Assembly: GCA_943332615.1 (NCBI GenBank)
Contig: CALQQB010000001.1
Coordinates: 124,001-188,000, forward strand
Length of the DNA stretch: 64,000 bases
Source: Phenylobacterium deserti
GTDB taxonomy: Bacteria; Pseudomonadota; Alphaproteobacteria; Caulobacterales; Caulobacteraceae
Direction: 5' to 3'
Below the pieces are notes generated by a model. The model saw only the letters and a program-made list of their open reading frames with translations. It did no database searches and was not told the origin of the DNA. Below, piece after piece: positions 22,453 to 31,303 of this stretch; position 1 is the first letter of the stretch; each line of letters starts with the position of its first letter. A program made the position numbers and the translations under genes.

Positions 22453-22832
22453 TGAGGGGGTCCGACGGCCCGAAGCCGGACGGTTGGGAAGATGTCGGCT
22501 TTGAAGCGACCGTCGGACAGATCTGCGAGCTCTTTGGCGTTACGCCGCGGGCGATCAGGTTCTATGACGAGCACGGCCTCGTTCGGGCGCGCCGAGATAC
22601 ACTGAATCGAAGGCGCTTTGGCCTGGGCGCCAGGCGCCGGCTTGAGATCGTCATCCTGCTGCGCCGGGCCGGCGTCGGCATAAATGATATTCGCAGCGTC
22701 CTCGGTTGCGCTGAGCAGCGCGGTTCTTTCGGGCGCATCGCATCCTTGCTTCGGACGCGGCTCGAGGCGTTGGACCGTGAACGCGCGTCGGTGCTGCTGG
22801 CGCTCGCGAAGCTTGAACAAGCTGCAGCCTGA
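22453..22832 (+). CDS. MerR family transcriptional regulator
   Basis: ATVGQICELFGVTPRAIRFYDEHGLVRARRDTLNRRRFGLGARRRLEIVILLRRAGVGINDI; start approximate. Confidence 0.85.
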
Positions 22833-22834
22833 CC

Positions 22835-23971
22835 ATGGACTTCAACCTCACCGAGGACCAGCGGGCGATCGAGGACGCCGCGCGCGCCTTCGCCGCCGCC
22901 GAACTGGCGCCGCACTCCGCGCGCTGGGACGAGGAGAAGATGTTCTCGCGCGCGGTGCTGCAGCAGGCCGCGGAACTGGGCTTCGCCGGGTTGTATGTCC
23001 GGGAGGACGTGGGCGGTTCGGCTCTCAGCCGCCTGGACGCCTCGCTGGTGTTCGAGCAGCTCTCCTACGGCGACGTGGCCAGTGCGGCCTTCATCTCTAT
23101 CCACAACATGGCCAGCTGGATGGTCGACCGGTTCGGCTCTGACGAGCTGCGTCATCGGTTCCTGCCGAAGCTCACCACCATGGAGCAGATCGCCTCCTAC
23201 TGCCTGACGGAGCCCGGCTCCGGCTCGGATGCGGCCGCGATGAAGACGTCTGCGGTGAAGGATGGTGACCAGTACGTCCTCAACGGCTCCAAGGCCTTCA
23301 TTTCCGGCGCCGGGTTCTCGGATGTCTACGTCGTCATGGCGCGGACCGGCGGGGTGGGCGCTCGCGGCGTCTCGACCTTCGTCGTGGAGAACGGGACGCC
23401 TGGCCTGTCGTTCGGCGCCCAGGAACGCAAGATGGGCTGGAATGCCCAGCCGACCGCTACGGTGAACTTCGACGACTGTCGGGTGCCCGAGGCCAACCGG
23501 GTTGGCGGCGAAGACGAGGGGTTCAAGATCGCCATGGCGGGCCTGGACGGCGGGCGGATCAACATCGCCTCCTGCTCGCTGGGGGGCGCCGGTTTCGCGC
23601 TCGACACCGCCAAGACCTACCTGGAGACGCGCAAGCAGTTCGGCCAGGCGCTCAAGGAATTCCAGGGCCTGCAGTGGCGCTTCGCCGACATGGCCACCGA
23701 CCTGGACGCCGCCCGCCTGATGGTCCGCCGCGCCGCCCATGCTCTGGACAACAAGAACCCCAAAGCCACCCAGTACTGCGCCATGGCCAAGCGCTTCGCC
23801 ACCGACGCCGGCTTCGAGGTGGCCAACCAGGCGCTGCAGCTGCACGGCGGCTACGGCTACCTGCGCGACTATCCGCTGGAGCGCATCGTGCGCGACCTGC
23901 GCGTCCACCAGATCCTGGAAGGCACCAACGAGATCATGCGCGTGATCACCGCGCGGGAGCTGTTCCGCTGA
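22835..23971 (+). CDS. acyl-CoA dehydrogenase (isobutyryl-CoA dehydrogenase by context)
   Basis: MDFNLTEDQRAIEDAARAFAAAELAPHSARWDEEKMF; YCLTEPGSGSDAAAMKTSA; ILEGTNEIMRVITARELFR; located in valine cluster. Confidence 0.9.
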   Translation: MDFNLTEDQRAIEDAARAFAAAELAPHSARWDEEKMFSRAVLQQAAELGFAGLYVREDVGGSALSRLDASLVFEQLSYGDVASAAFISIHNMASWMVDRFGSDELRHRFLPKLTTMEQIASYCLTEPGSGSDAAAMKTSAVKDGDQYVLNGSKAFISGAGFSDVYVVMARTGGVGARGVSTFVVENGTPGLSFGAQERKMGWNAQPTATVNFDDCRVPEANRVGGEDEGFKIAMAGLDGGRINIASCSLGGAGFALDTAKTYLETRKQFGQALKEFQGLQWRFADMATDLDAARLMVRRAAHALDNKNPKATQYCAMAKRFATDAGFEVANQALQLHGGYGYLRDYPLERIVRDLRVHQILEGTNEIMRVITARELFR

Positions 23972-25194
23972 TGAGTGAAGCTGACGAAGTCCTCTGCCGG
24001 GTCGAGGGCAGGGTCGGGCGGATCACGCTCAACCGCCCCCAGGCCATCCATGCGCTGACCACCAACATGTGCCGGCTGATGACCGACGCGCTGGCCGCCT
24101 GGCGAGACGATCCTGGCGTCGAGTTGGTGATGTTCGACCACTCCGGCGAGCGCGGCTTCTGCGCCGGCGGCGACATCCGCATGCTGGCCGATAGCGGCGC
24201 CGGGGACGGCCGGCTGGCGCGGGAGTTCTTCTTCACCGAGTACCGGCTGAACGACCTCATCTTCAACTACGCCAAGCCACGCATCGCCTTCATGGACGGC
24301 ATCACCATGGGCGGCGGCGTGGGCCTCGCGCGGCCCTGCCGGTTCCGGGTGGCGACCGAGCGGACCACCTTCGCCATGCCGGAGAGCGGGATCGGCCTGT
24401 TCCCGGACGTCGGCGGCGGCTGGTATCTTTCGCGCATGCCGGATCACATCGGCCTGTGGCTGGCGCTGACTGGGGCGCGGATCAAGGCGGCCGACTGCGA
24501 ACTGCTGCAGATCGCCACCGACTTCGTGGAGAGCGCGAAAGTTCCCGAGCTCAAGGCCGCGATCCTGGCCGCGCCGGACCGCACCGAGGCGCTGCTCACC
24601 GAGTTCGAAGGCGACGCCGGCCGCCCGACGATCGCCGCTCATCAGGACGAGATCGCCCGCCTGTTTGCCGGCGACACCCTGGAGGCCATCGTTGCAGCCC
24701 TCAAGGCGACCGACACGGATTGGGCGAACGACCAGCTGACGATCCTGGCGACCAAATCACCCACCACCATGAAGGTCAGCCTGCGGCAGCTGCAGCGCGG
24801 GGCCCGCTGCGCCACCTTCGCCGAGAACATGGCGATGGAGTACCGCATCGGCGCGCGTATCGTGCAGAGCCACGACTTCATCGAGGGCGTCCGCGCGGTC
24901 ATCGTCGAGAAGGACAATGCCCCGAAGTGGTCTCCGGCCACGGTCGAAGCGGTCACCGACGCCCAGCTCGATACCATTTTTTCGACCCTCCCTTCCGATC
25001 AGGAGTGGTCGCCGGGTGCGGCGGCGGATCCCGAGGACAAGCTGCACCGCATCGACCCTGGCGTCGTGAAGAAGGAAGTGACGGCCGCCGGCTTCAAGTT
25101 CGAAGGCGAGAGCAACGTGCTGGCCAACCCGGACGACGACCACACGAAGACGGTGTTCGACCCCGTCCACTTGACCTCGGGACTGAACACCTAG
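23971..25194 (+). CDS. 3-hydroxyisobutyryl-CoA hydrolase (crotonase family) with an aberrant C-terminal extension
   Basis: MSEADEVLCRVEGRVGRITLNRPQAIHALTTNMCRLM; GERGFCAGGDIRMLADSG; GVRAVIVEKDNAPKWSPATVEAV...DQEWSP then unrelated tail (see findings). Confidence 0.9.
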   Translation: MSEADEVLCRVEGRVGRITLNRPQAIHALTTNMCRLMTDALAAWRDDPGVELVMFDHSGERGFCAGGDIRMLADSGAGDGRLAREFFFTEYRLNDLIFNYAKPRIAFMDGITMGGGVGLARPCRFRVATERTTFAMPESGIGLFPDVGGGWYLSRMPDHIGLWLALTGARIKAADCELLQIATDFVESAKVPELKAAILAAPDRTEALLTEFEGDAGRPTIAAHQDEIARLFAGDTLEAIVAALKATDTDWANDQLTILATKSPTTMKVSLRQLQRGARCATFAENMAMEYRIGARIVQSHDFIEGVRAVIVEKDNAPKWSPATVEAVTDAQLDTIFSTLPSDQEWSPGAAADPEDKLHRIDPGVVKKEVTAAGFKFEGESNVLANPDDDHTKTVFDPVHLTSGLNT

Positions 25195-25195
25195 G
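25167..25195. mobile_element. fossil IS481-family terminus (solo end) plus CTAG target site
   Basis: ccacttgacctcgggactgaaca|cctagg aligns 18/23 with the terminus of the IS at 44018-44040 (ccatctcacgtcggggctgaaca|tctagc); encodes HLTSGLNT* vs HLTSGLNI*. Confidence 0.55.
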
Positions 25196-25248
25196 TCATC
25201 TACAAGTTCCGCAAGCCCAAATGGGGCGGCGCAGATTCCGAGGATTCC

Positions 25249-26136
25249 ATGACCCGCATTGCGTTCATCGGCCTGGGCAATATGGGCGGCGGGATGGCCG
25301 CCAACCAGGCGAAGGCGGGACGCGAGGTCGTGGCCTTCGACCTCTCGCTGGCGGCGCTCGATAGAGCCGCCGCCGTCGGCTGTTCGCCCGCGGCTTCCGT
25401 GGCCGAAGCGGTAAAGGGGGCCGATGCGGTCATCACGATGCTGCCGGCCGGCCCACACGTGCGGCAGGTCTATGCCGAGCACATCCTGCCCCATGCGCCC
25501 AATACGGCGCTGCTGATCGACTCCTCGACCATCGACGTGGAGAGCGCCCGCGCCGTGGCCGTCCAGGCTACGGCGGCGGGCTTCCGCTTCGCGGACGCCC
25601 CGGTCTCCGGCGGTACGGCGGCGGCAGACGCCGGGATTCTGGCCTTTATGGTCGGCTGCGACGAGGCGGACTTTGCGGCGATCGAGGACGTCATTGCGCC
25701 GATGTCACGGGCGACGATGCGCGCCGGCGACCATGGAGCCGGGCAGGCGGCCAAGATCTGCAACAATATGGTGCTCGGCATCTCGATGATCGGGGTGTGC
25801 GAAGCCTTTGCACTCGCCGAGAAGCTGGGCCTGGAGGGCGAGCGGTTCTTCGAGATCGCGTCCAAGTCCTCCGGCCAGTGCTGGAGCTTGACCAGCTATT
25901 GCCCGTTCCCGGGCCCGGTGCCGACCGCGCCGTCCAACCGCGGCTACGAAGGCGGCTTCGCCACGGCGATGATGCTGAAGGACCTGAAACTGGCGCAGGA
26001 GGCCGCCGCCAAGGCCGGCGCATCGACCCCGCTGGGCGCCACGGCTGAAGGGCTCTACGCGCTGTTCGACCGCCTCGGCGGTGGGGGCAAGGACTTCTCG
26101 GCGATTCTGGAATTGCTGCGGGGCAACGCGCCGTAA
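25249..26136 (+). CDS. mmsB: 3-hydroxyisobutyrate dehydrogenase
   Basis: MTRIAFIGLGNMGGGMAANQAKAGREVVAFDLS; FADAPVSGGTAAADAGILAFMVGC. Confidence 0.93.
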   Translation: MTRIAFIGLGNMGGGMAANQAKAGREVVAFDLSLAALDRAAAVGCSPAASVAEAVKGADAVITMLPAGPHVRQVYAEHILPHAPNTALLIDSSTIDVESARAVAVQATAAGFRFADAPVSGGTAAADAGILAFMVGCDEADFAAIEDVIAPMSRATMRAGDHGAGQAAKICNNMVLGISMIGVCEAFALAEKLGLEGERFFEIASKSSGQCWSLTSYCPFPGPVPTAPSNRGYEGGFATAMMLKDLKLAQEAAAKAGASTPLGATAEGLYALFDRLGGGGKDFSAILELLRGNAP

Positions 26137-26189
26137 GCCATGCGGCCTTCGACAATAGGGCCGCTTCTCGAGGTTTCAGGGAAACCGAC

Positions 26190-27416
26190 ATGACCTCCGA
26201 CTCCGTCGTCATTGCCGCCTACGCCCGCACGCCCATGGGCGGCTTCCAGGGCGTCCTGTCCGGCGCGAAGGCCACCGATCTCGGCGCCGCTGCGGTGAAG
26301 GCTGCCGTCGAGCGCTCGGGCGCCGATCCCGCGGCGGTCGAGCAGATCATCATGGGCTGCGTGCTGCCCGCGGGCCTGGGCCAGGCGCCGGCTCGCCAGG
26401 CGGCCCTCGGCGCCGGCCTGCCGACTTCCGTCGAGGCGGTCACCGTCAACAAGATGTGCGGCTCGGGCATGCAGGCCGCGATCCTGGCGCACGACGCCCT
26501 GGCCGCGGGCTCCGCCGACATCATCATCGCCGGCGGCATGGAGAGCATGACCAACGCGCCGTACCTGATGACCAAGCACCGTGGCGGCGCCCGCATCGGC
26601 CACGACACCCTGTTCGACCACATGTACCTGGACGGCCTGGAGGACGCCTACGAGCCCGGCCGCCTGATGGGCTCCTTCGCCGAAGAGAGCGCCAAGCACT
26701 ACCAGTTCACCCGCGAAGCGATGGACGACTACGCCATAGCTTCTCTGTCAAAGGCCAAGGCCGCCATCGAGAGCGGTGCCTTCAAGCGCGAGATCACTGC
26801 GGTCACGATCACCGACCGCAAGGGTTCCACCTCGGTCGACACCGACGAACAGCCCCTGAAGGCCGACCCGTCGAAGATCCCGACGCTGCGCCCCGCCTTC
26901 GCCAAGGATGGCGCCATCACCGCCGCCAACGCCTCGTCGATCTCCGACGGCGCCGCCGCCCTGGTGATGACCCGCGAGAGCGTGGCCCGGAAGCTGGGCA
27001 TGACCATCGTCGCTCGCGTCGCCAGCCACGCCGCCCACGCCCACGAGCCCGGCCTCTTCACCACCGCCCCCGTGCCCGCTATCCAGAAGGCCCTGAAGCG
27101 CGCCGGCTGGTCCGTGGCCGACGTCGACCTCTTCGAGGTCAACGAGGCCTTCGCCGTCGTCGCCATGATCGCCGAGCGCGACCTCGGCCTCGACCGCGCC
27201 AAGCTGAACATCCACGGCGGCGCCTGCGCCCTCGGCCACCCCATCGGCGCCAGCGGCGCGCGCATCCTGGCGACCCTGCTCAGCGCCCTCGAAACCACCG
27301 GCGGCAAACGCGGCGTCGCCAGCCTCTGCATCGGCGGCGGCGAAGCCACGGCGATGGCGGTGGAGTTAGCCCAGAGCGTCGTCGCACCGGCCCTTGGACC
27401 GTCGCGAGGGGCTTGA
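26190..27416 (+). CDS. acetyl-CoA C-acetyltransferase (thiolase)
   Basis: VIAAYARTPMGGFQGVLSG; TVNKMCGSGMQAAILAHDALAAG; NIHGGACALGHPIGASGARI; VASLCIGGGEATAMAVE. Confidence 0.93.
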   Translation: MTSDSVVIAAYARTPMGGFQGVLSGAKATDLGAAAVKAAVERSGADPAAVEQIIMGCVLPAGLGQAPARQAALGAGLPTSVEAVTVNKMCGSGMQAAILAHDALAAGSADIIIAGGMESMTNAPYLMTKHRGGARIGHDTLFDHMYLDGLEDAYEPGRLMGSFAEESAKHYQFTREAMDDYAIASLSKAKAAIESGAFKREITAVTITDRKGSTSVDTDEQPLKADPSKIPTLRPAFAKDGAITAANASSISDGAAALVMTRESVARKLGMTIVARVASHAAHAHEPGLFTTAPVPAIQKALKRAGWSVADVDLFEVNEAFAVVAMIAERDLGLDRAKLNIHGGACALGHPIGASGARILATLLSALETTGGKRGVASLCIGGGEATAMAVELAQSVVAPALGPSRGA

Positions 27417-27466
27417 GGCTCGCCGCCTGGCGACGACGAAGAGCGTGTGCGGGCGTCTTGCGTGCG

Positions 27467-27487
27467 CCCGGGCCATGGTTGCCCGGG
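27467..27487. terminator. possible hairpin terminator between convergent genes (CCCGGGC-N7-GCCCGGG)
   Basis: 7-bp perfect inverted repeat in the convergent gap; no clear T-run. Confidence 0.3.
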
Positions 27488-28960
27488 TCAGGACAACACG
27501 CCATGGCGCGCCTTGTCCCGTGGCTTGTGGCCGCTGACTTCCGCCCCCGCATCTGATCTGAGCCGGAGGCAAAGTGCGGTCCCTACCAAGGCCAGAAGCG
27601 CGAGGAAGGCGAAGGCGAGGCGGAAGTCGATCTGTGCGAGCGTGCCGCCGCCGCGCGCATTCCGGGAAGCGTTCAGCACCAAGGCGGAGAGGCTGATCCC
27701 AAGGGCAAGGGCGAGTTGCTGCATCATGCTGGATAGCGTGGCGGCTGAGGCTCGCTTCTCGGCGGTGATATCCGCGAAGGCCAAGGTGCTCATGGCGGTG
27801 CCCTGCATCGAGCGCATGCCGCCGGCGCCGAAGAGGACGAGGGCAACGACCAGCGGCGCGGTTGTCCTGTCGAGGAAGCCGCAGGCGAGGACGGTCAGGG
27901 CGATCGCGAGCCCTGTCGCCAACATCACCCGTCGAAAGCCGAACCGGCGCAGTACAGCCGTCGTGACCACCTTGGTGGCAAGGTTGCCGAGGAAGTAGAC
28001 GAGGAGCCACCAGCCCGCCTGCAGGGGATTGTAGCCCCAGACCGACTGCAGCATGAGCGGCAGCAGGAAGGGTGTCGCCGCCATCCCGATCATGAACAGG
28101 TTGCCGGCGTCCATGGACGTCACCGCAAACGTGGGGGTCCGGATCGGAGCCAGGTCCAGCAGCGGATGGTCGTGGCGCCGGAACCAGACGACGGCGCCTG
28201 CGCCGGTGAGGGCGCCCAAGAGAAGCAGACCGATCGGCTCGGGGCTGAAACCGTCGGACGCAAGGCGGGTCAGGCCATAGATCAGCAGGAAGAGGCTCGC
28301 CCCGGAGATCGCGGCGCCGAAGAGGTCGAGGGGCCTGCGGATCGGTTCGCGGAAATTCGGAATGACAGCCAAGACCAGGCCGACCCCGACGAGGCCGAGC
28401 GGAAGGTTCAGTAGGAAATTCCAGCGCCAGCCGAAATAGGTGGTGATCGCACCCCCGATGACCGGACCGACGACGGGTGCGAAGAGCGCGGGCCAGACGA
28501 TGATCGCGGTCATCCGCAGCAACTCGTGCGGCTTGGCGGCCCGCAGGATCACGAGCCTTCCGACAGGGGTCATCAGCGCCCCGCCAACCCCCTGGACGAC
28601 TCGCGCCCCGATGAACTGGGGAAGGGTCATGGCTACGCCGCAGCCGACGGACGCGAGGGTGAAAATCAGGACGGCGCTCGCGAAGACCGTCCGTGCGCCG
28701 AACCGATCGGCCATCCAGCCGCTGAGCGGAGTGAAGATCGCCAGCGCCAGGATATAGGCGGTGATGCCTGCGTTCATATCGACGGCCTGAACACGCAGTG
28801 TCGCCGCCATCTGGGGCAGCGAGGTGTTCATAATCGCGCCGTCGAGGCCCTGCATGAAGAACGCGGCGGCGACGACGAGGCCGATCACCACCGGTGCATG
28901 GCGGTTCGGCTCGCCAGGCGCGGCGTCGGACCCCGGGTCGCTCCCGGCGTTCGTACTCAC
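27488..28960 (-). CDS. MFS transporter, DHA2/EmrB-QacA-like drug:H+ antiporter
   Basis: VVAAAFFMQGLDGAIMNTSLPQMAATL...MADRFGARTVFASAVLIFTLASVGCG...GARVVQGVGGALMTPVGRLV; GTG start (VSTNAGSD) proposed. Confidence 0.88.
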   Translation of the reverse strand: MSTNAGSDPGSDAAPGEPNRHAPVVIGLVVAAAFFMQGLDGAIMNTSLPQMAATLRVQAVDMNAGITAYILALAIFTPLSGWMADRFGARTVFASAVLIFTLASVGCGVAMTLPQFIGARVVQGVGGALMTPVGRLVILRAAKPHELLRMTAIIVWPALFAPVVGPVIGGAITTYFGWRWNFLLNLPLGLVGVGLVLAVIPNFREPIRRPLDLFGAAISGASLFLLIYGLTRLASDGFSPEPIGLLLLGALTGAGAVVWFRRHDHPLLDLAPIRTPTFAVTSMDAGNLFMIGMAATPFLLPLMLQSVWGYNPLQAGWWLLVYFLGNLATKVVTTAVLRRFGFRRVMLATGLAIALTVLACGFLDRTTAPLVVALVLFGAGGMRSMQGTAMSTLAFADITAEKRASAATLSSMMQQLALALGISLSALVLNASRNARGGGTLAQIDFRLAFAFLALLALVGTALCLRLRSDAGAEVSGHKPRDKARHGVLS

Positions 28961-29000
28961 GTGATGCGACCGCAGGCGGGTCCGCGCGCCAGCGCGTTGC

Positions 29001-29342
29001 TCATGTGGCGACGCGCGGTCGCGAGAGCGCAATGAAGAGCAGCGCCCCTAGGACGAGCATCGCTTCCAGCCCGCCCGCGGCCACACTTGCATAGGCGAAG
29101 GGCTCGGCGACGAACAACAGCACGCCGGTGACTGAACCCGCGACTGCCAGCACAAGCAGGCCAGTCGGAGCGGGCCGCGCGACGCGCGGTGCGTACAGCA
29201 GAGCGACCACGAGGAGCGCCGCGAGCGCCCAGCAGATGGCTGTATTGGTTCGCTCCAGGACCTTCAGACTCCAGCTCGCGCCCCGCAGACTCACGGCGAT
29301 CGCGCTGTTCTGAAGGCTGATCAGCAGTGACGCGAGGCCCAT
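29001..29342 (-). CDS. small multi-pass membrane protein of unknown function
   Basis: 113 aa with about 3-4 hydrophobic segments; start 24 bp from the GAATTC motif. Confidence 0.55.
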   Translation of the reverse strand: MGLASLLISLQNSAIAVSLRGASWSLKVLERTNTAICWALAALLVVALLYAPRVARPAPTGLLVLAVAGSVTGVLLFVAEPFAYASVAAGGLEAMLVLGALLFIALSRPRVAT

Positions 29343-29365
29343 GGTGATTGCTCTTATAAGAATAA

Positions 29366-29378
29366 GAATTCGAATTCG
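29366..29378. promoter_or_regulatory. operator-like GAATTCGAATTCG motif (copy 1)
   Basis: Read directly between divergent 29001..29342(-) and 29437..29928(+); motif end 59 bp from the + start codon. Confidence 0.55.
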
Positions 29379-29436
29379 TGTTGTCGCATATCCGATGTGG
29401 TCCTATCAATGGACGAAAGAGGATCGGAGGAACCAG

Positions 29437-29928
29437 ATGCGTCGTTTCGGAACCCTTGCCGCGGTCGCACTGCTCGCGTCCTGCTCGCCCAAACCCAAGC
29501 CGCCCGAGCCGGCCCCCTTCAACACCGCCATTCCCATCAACGAGGTCATGGCTCATGTCATGGACCCCGCCGCGGACGCGTTCTGGGGCGGCATGGGGAC
29601 CTCCTACACGGTGGCGGGCGAGCGGGACCTTTCGCCGACGACAGAGGCCGAATGGAAGCGCGTCGAGGATGGCGCGGCGACCGTTGTGCTGGCGACCAAC
29701 TCGCTGATGGTCCCCGGCTATCAGCGGGCTCCGATCGCCGACTGGAATCGGCACGCAAAGGGGGTCGCCGACGTCGCGCTTCGCGCAAAGGCGGCGGTCG
29801 AGAAGAAGGACATGGTCGCCATGATGGAGATCGGCGACGAACTCGATCGTGCCTGTGAGGCATGCCACAAGCAGTTCTCCCCGGCGATCGCCAAGCCGTA
29901 TGTCGCGCCTGCGGGGCCGACGAAGTAA
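29437..29928 (+). CDS. cytochrome c'-like lipoprotein with CxxCH haem-binding motif
   Basis: MRRFGTLAAVALLASCSPKPK lipobox; CEACHKQFSPAI near the C-terminus. Confidence 0.65.
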   Translation: MRRFGTLAAVALLASCSPKPKPPEPAPFNTAIPINEVMAHVMDPAADAFWGGMGTSYTVAGERDLSPTTEAEWKRVEDGAATVVLATNSLMVPGYQRAPIADWNRHAKGVADVALRAKAAVEKKDMVAMMEIGDELDRACEACHKQFSPAIAKPYVAPAGPTK

Positions 29929-29964
29929 GCCCCGCCCGGGACGGGCGCCGACCCAGTGTCCGCC

Positions 29965-30465
29965 TCAGCCGACGCCCAACACGGGCAGATAGCGGCCGAG
30001 CACGATCACGCTCGCCCAGAGCGCCAGCGACATGGCAGCGACGACCCGCGTCCGTCCCGGAGGCTTTGCGCCTTCCGGTAGGGCCAGGAGCTCGCGGCGT
30101 TCGGCCAGCTCGAACCAGGCCACGTTGAGGCCTGCCAGCATCACGGCGCCCATCTTGACCCAGAACAGTGGGTTGCCCGCGTAGTTGGCGGGGTTGGATG
30201 TGAAGAAGCCGATGCCACTCAACAGGTTGATCACGAAGCCCGCGATCGCCAGGCGCGTGAACACCAGGACCGGCCTGATGGGCCCGCGCAGGAACCCCAC
30301 GAGCCGAAGGTCGACGAGGACCATCGCGCCGATTAGCAGGCAGAGGCCGATGAAGTGAATGGTTTCGAGCGTCGGGAACAGATAGGCGCTGTTGCGGATG
30401 GCCTCGCCGAGCGCGGTATCGTGGATCGCCTGGAGGATGGCGGGATCGATCGTGGGAACGTCCAT
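29965..30465 (-). CDS. DUF6644-like membrane protein
   Basis: LGEAIRNSAYLFPTLETIHFIGLCLLIGAMVLVDLRLVGFLR; multiple TM segments. Confidence 0.6.
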   Translation of the reverse strand: MDVPTIDPAILQAIHDTALGEAIRNSAYLFPTLETIHFIGLCLLIGAMVLVDLRLVGFLRGPIRPVLVFTRLAIAGFVINLLSGIGFFTSNPANYAGNPLFWVKMGAVMLAGLNVAWFELAERRELLALPEGAKPPGRTRVVAAMSLALWASVIVLGRYLPVLGVG

Positions 30466-30479
30466 GCTGCGGACCCCTG

Positions 30480-30971
30480 TCAGACGTATTTGATCGTGTA
30501 GGCGATGATCCGCCCCGAGATGATCGCCGCGGTCCAGAGCAGGAGCATGACGGCGGTGATGCTCTTCGCCCGCGTGGAGGCTGGGCCGCCGGTGCCGAGG
30601 CCGCCTGGCGCCGCCGCCAGCGTCCTCGTCAGCGCCCAGAGCGTCAGGCCACCGAGCGCGATGAAGGTGAGCTTGAGCAGAAAGGGCGGGTTCTCGATGA
30701 GGTGGCGGCCGTTCGCGGCGAACAGAAAGAGACCTGTCAGCAGGTTCAGGCCAAACCCTGCCCAGGCCAGCCGGTAGAGCTGCTCGAAGACATCATAGGG
30801 CAGTGACTTGGAGAGCCCGAGGACACGGGCGCCGAGCATGAACACGATGCCGACCACCACGCCCATCCCGATCGCGTGTCCCGACAGGAGGCCATAGTAG
30901 ACGAGTTGGTTTTCGCTAACCCAGCTTCCCAATGGGGAGCGGCCCAGCCATTCCAGGAACTCCATCCGCAC
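30480..30971 (-). CDS. DUF6644-like membrane protein, tandem paralogue
   Basis: MEFLEWLGRSPLGSWVSENQLVYYGLLSGHAIGMGVVVGIVFMLGARVLGLS; same layout as its neighbour. Confidence 0.55.
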   Translation of the reverse strand: MRMEFLEWLGRSPLGSWVSENQLVYYGLLSGHAIGMGVVVGIVFMLGARVLGLSKSLPYDVFEQLYRLAWAGFGLNLLTGLFLFAANGRHLIENPPFLLKLTFIALGGLTLWALTRTLAAAPGGLGTGGPASTRAKSITAVMLLLWTAAIISGRIIAYTIKYV

Positions 30972-31303
30972 GTCTCCCCATCAGCAATGGTGATCTCACG
31001 CTACGGGAGGGCCGACGTGCGGACTATGACCGGGGCCGATCAATCGGCTGCCGGATTTCGACAGTCAGGCCAGCCGGCTTTGCCTCTGGCGAATTGCGCC
31101 AACCGATTGAACCCCTTTGCCATCGTGGAGAGCGCGCGCGCTCGATAGCGTAGGTGCCTACGGGGGAGGCTTTTCGCGACGGGAGGCCGATCCGCCGGGA
31201 CCACAAACCCGGGAGTGGTGAGCGCCAGTCCTGCCAGCGCCGCGTTCAGTGCGGCTGGGCATGGTTCGCGCCCATCGTCCTGCCGCGAGAGGCTAGCCGG
31301 AAG

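Noticed and set aside
29341-29436. N-terminal extension MVIALIRIRIRIRVVAYPMW of the 29341 ORF
   Set aside because: The RIRIRIR run is translation of the GAATTC repeat; the lipoprotein signal begins at 29437 (MRRFGTLAAVALLASC).
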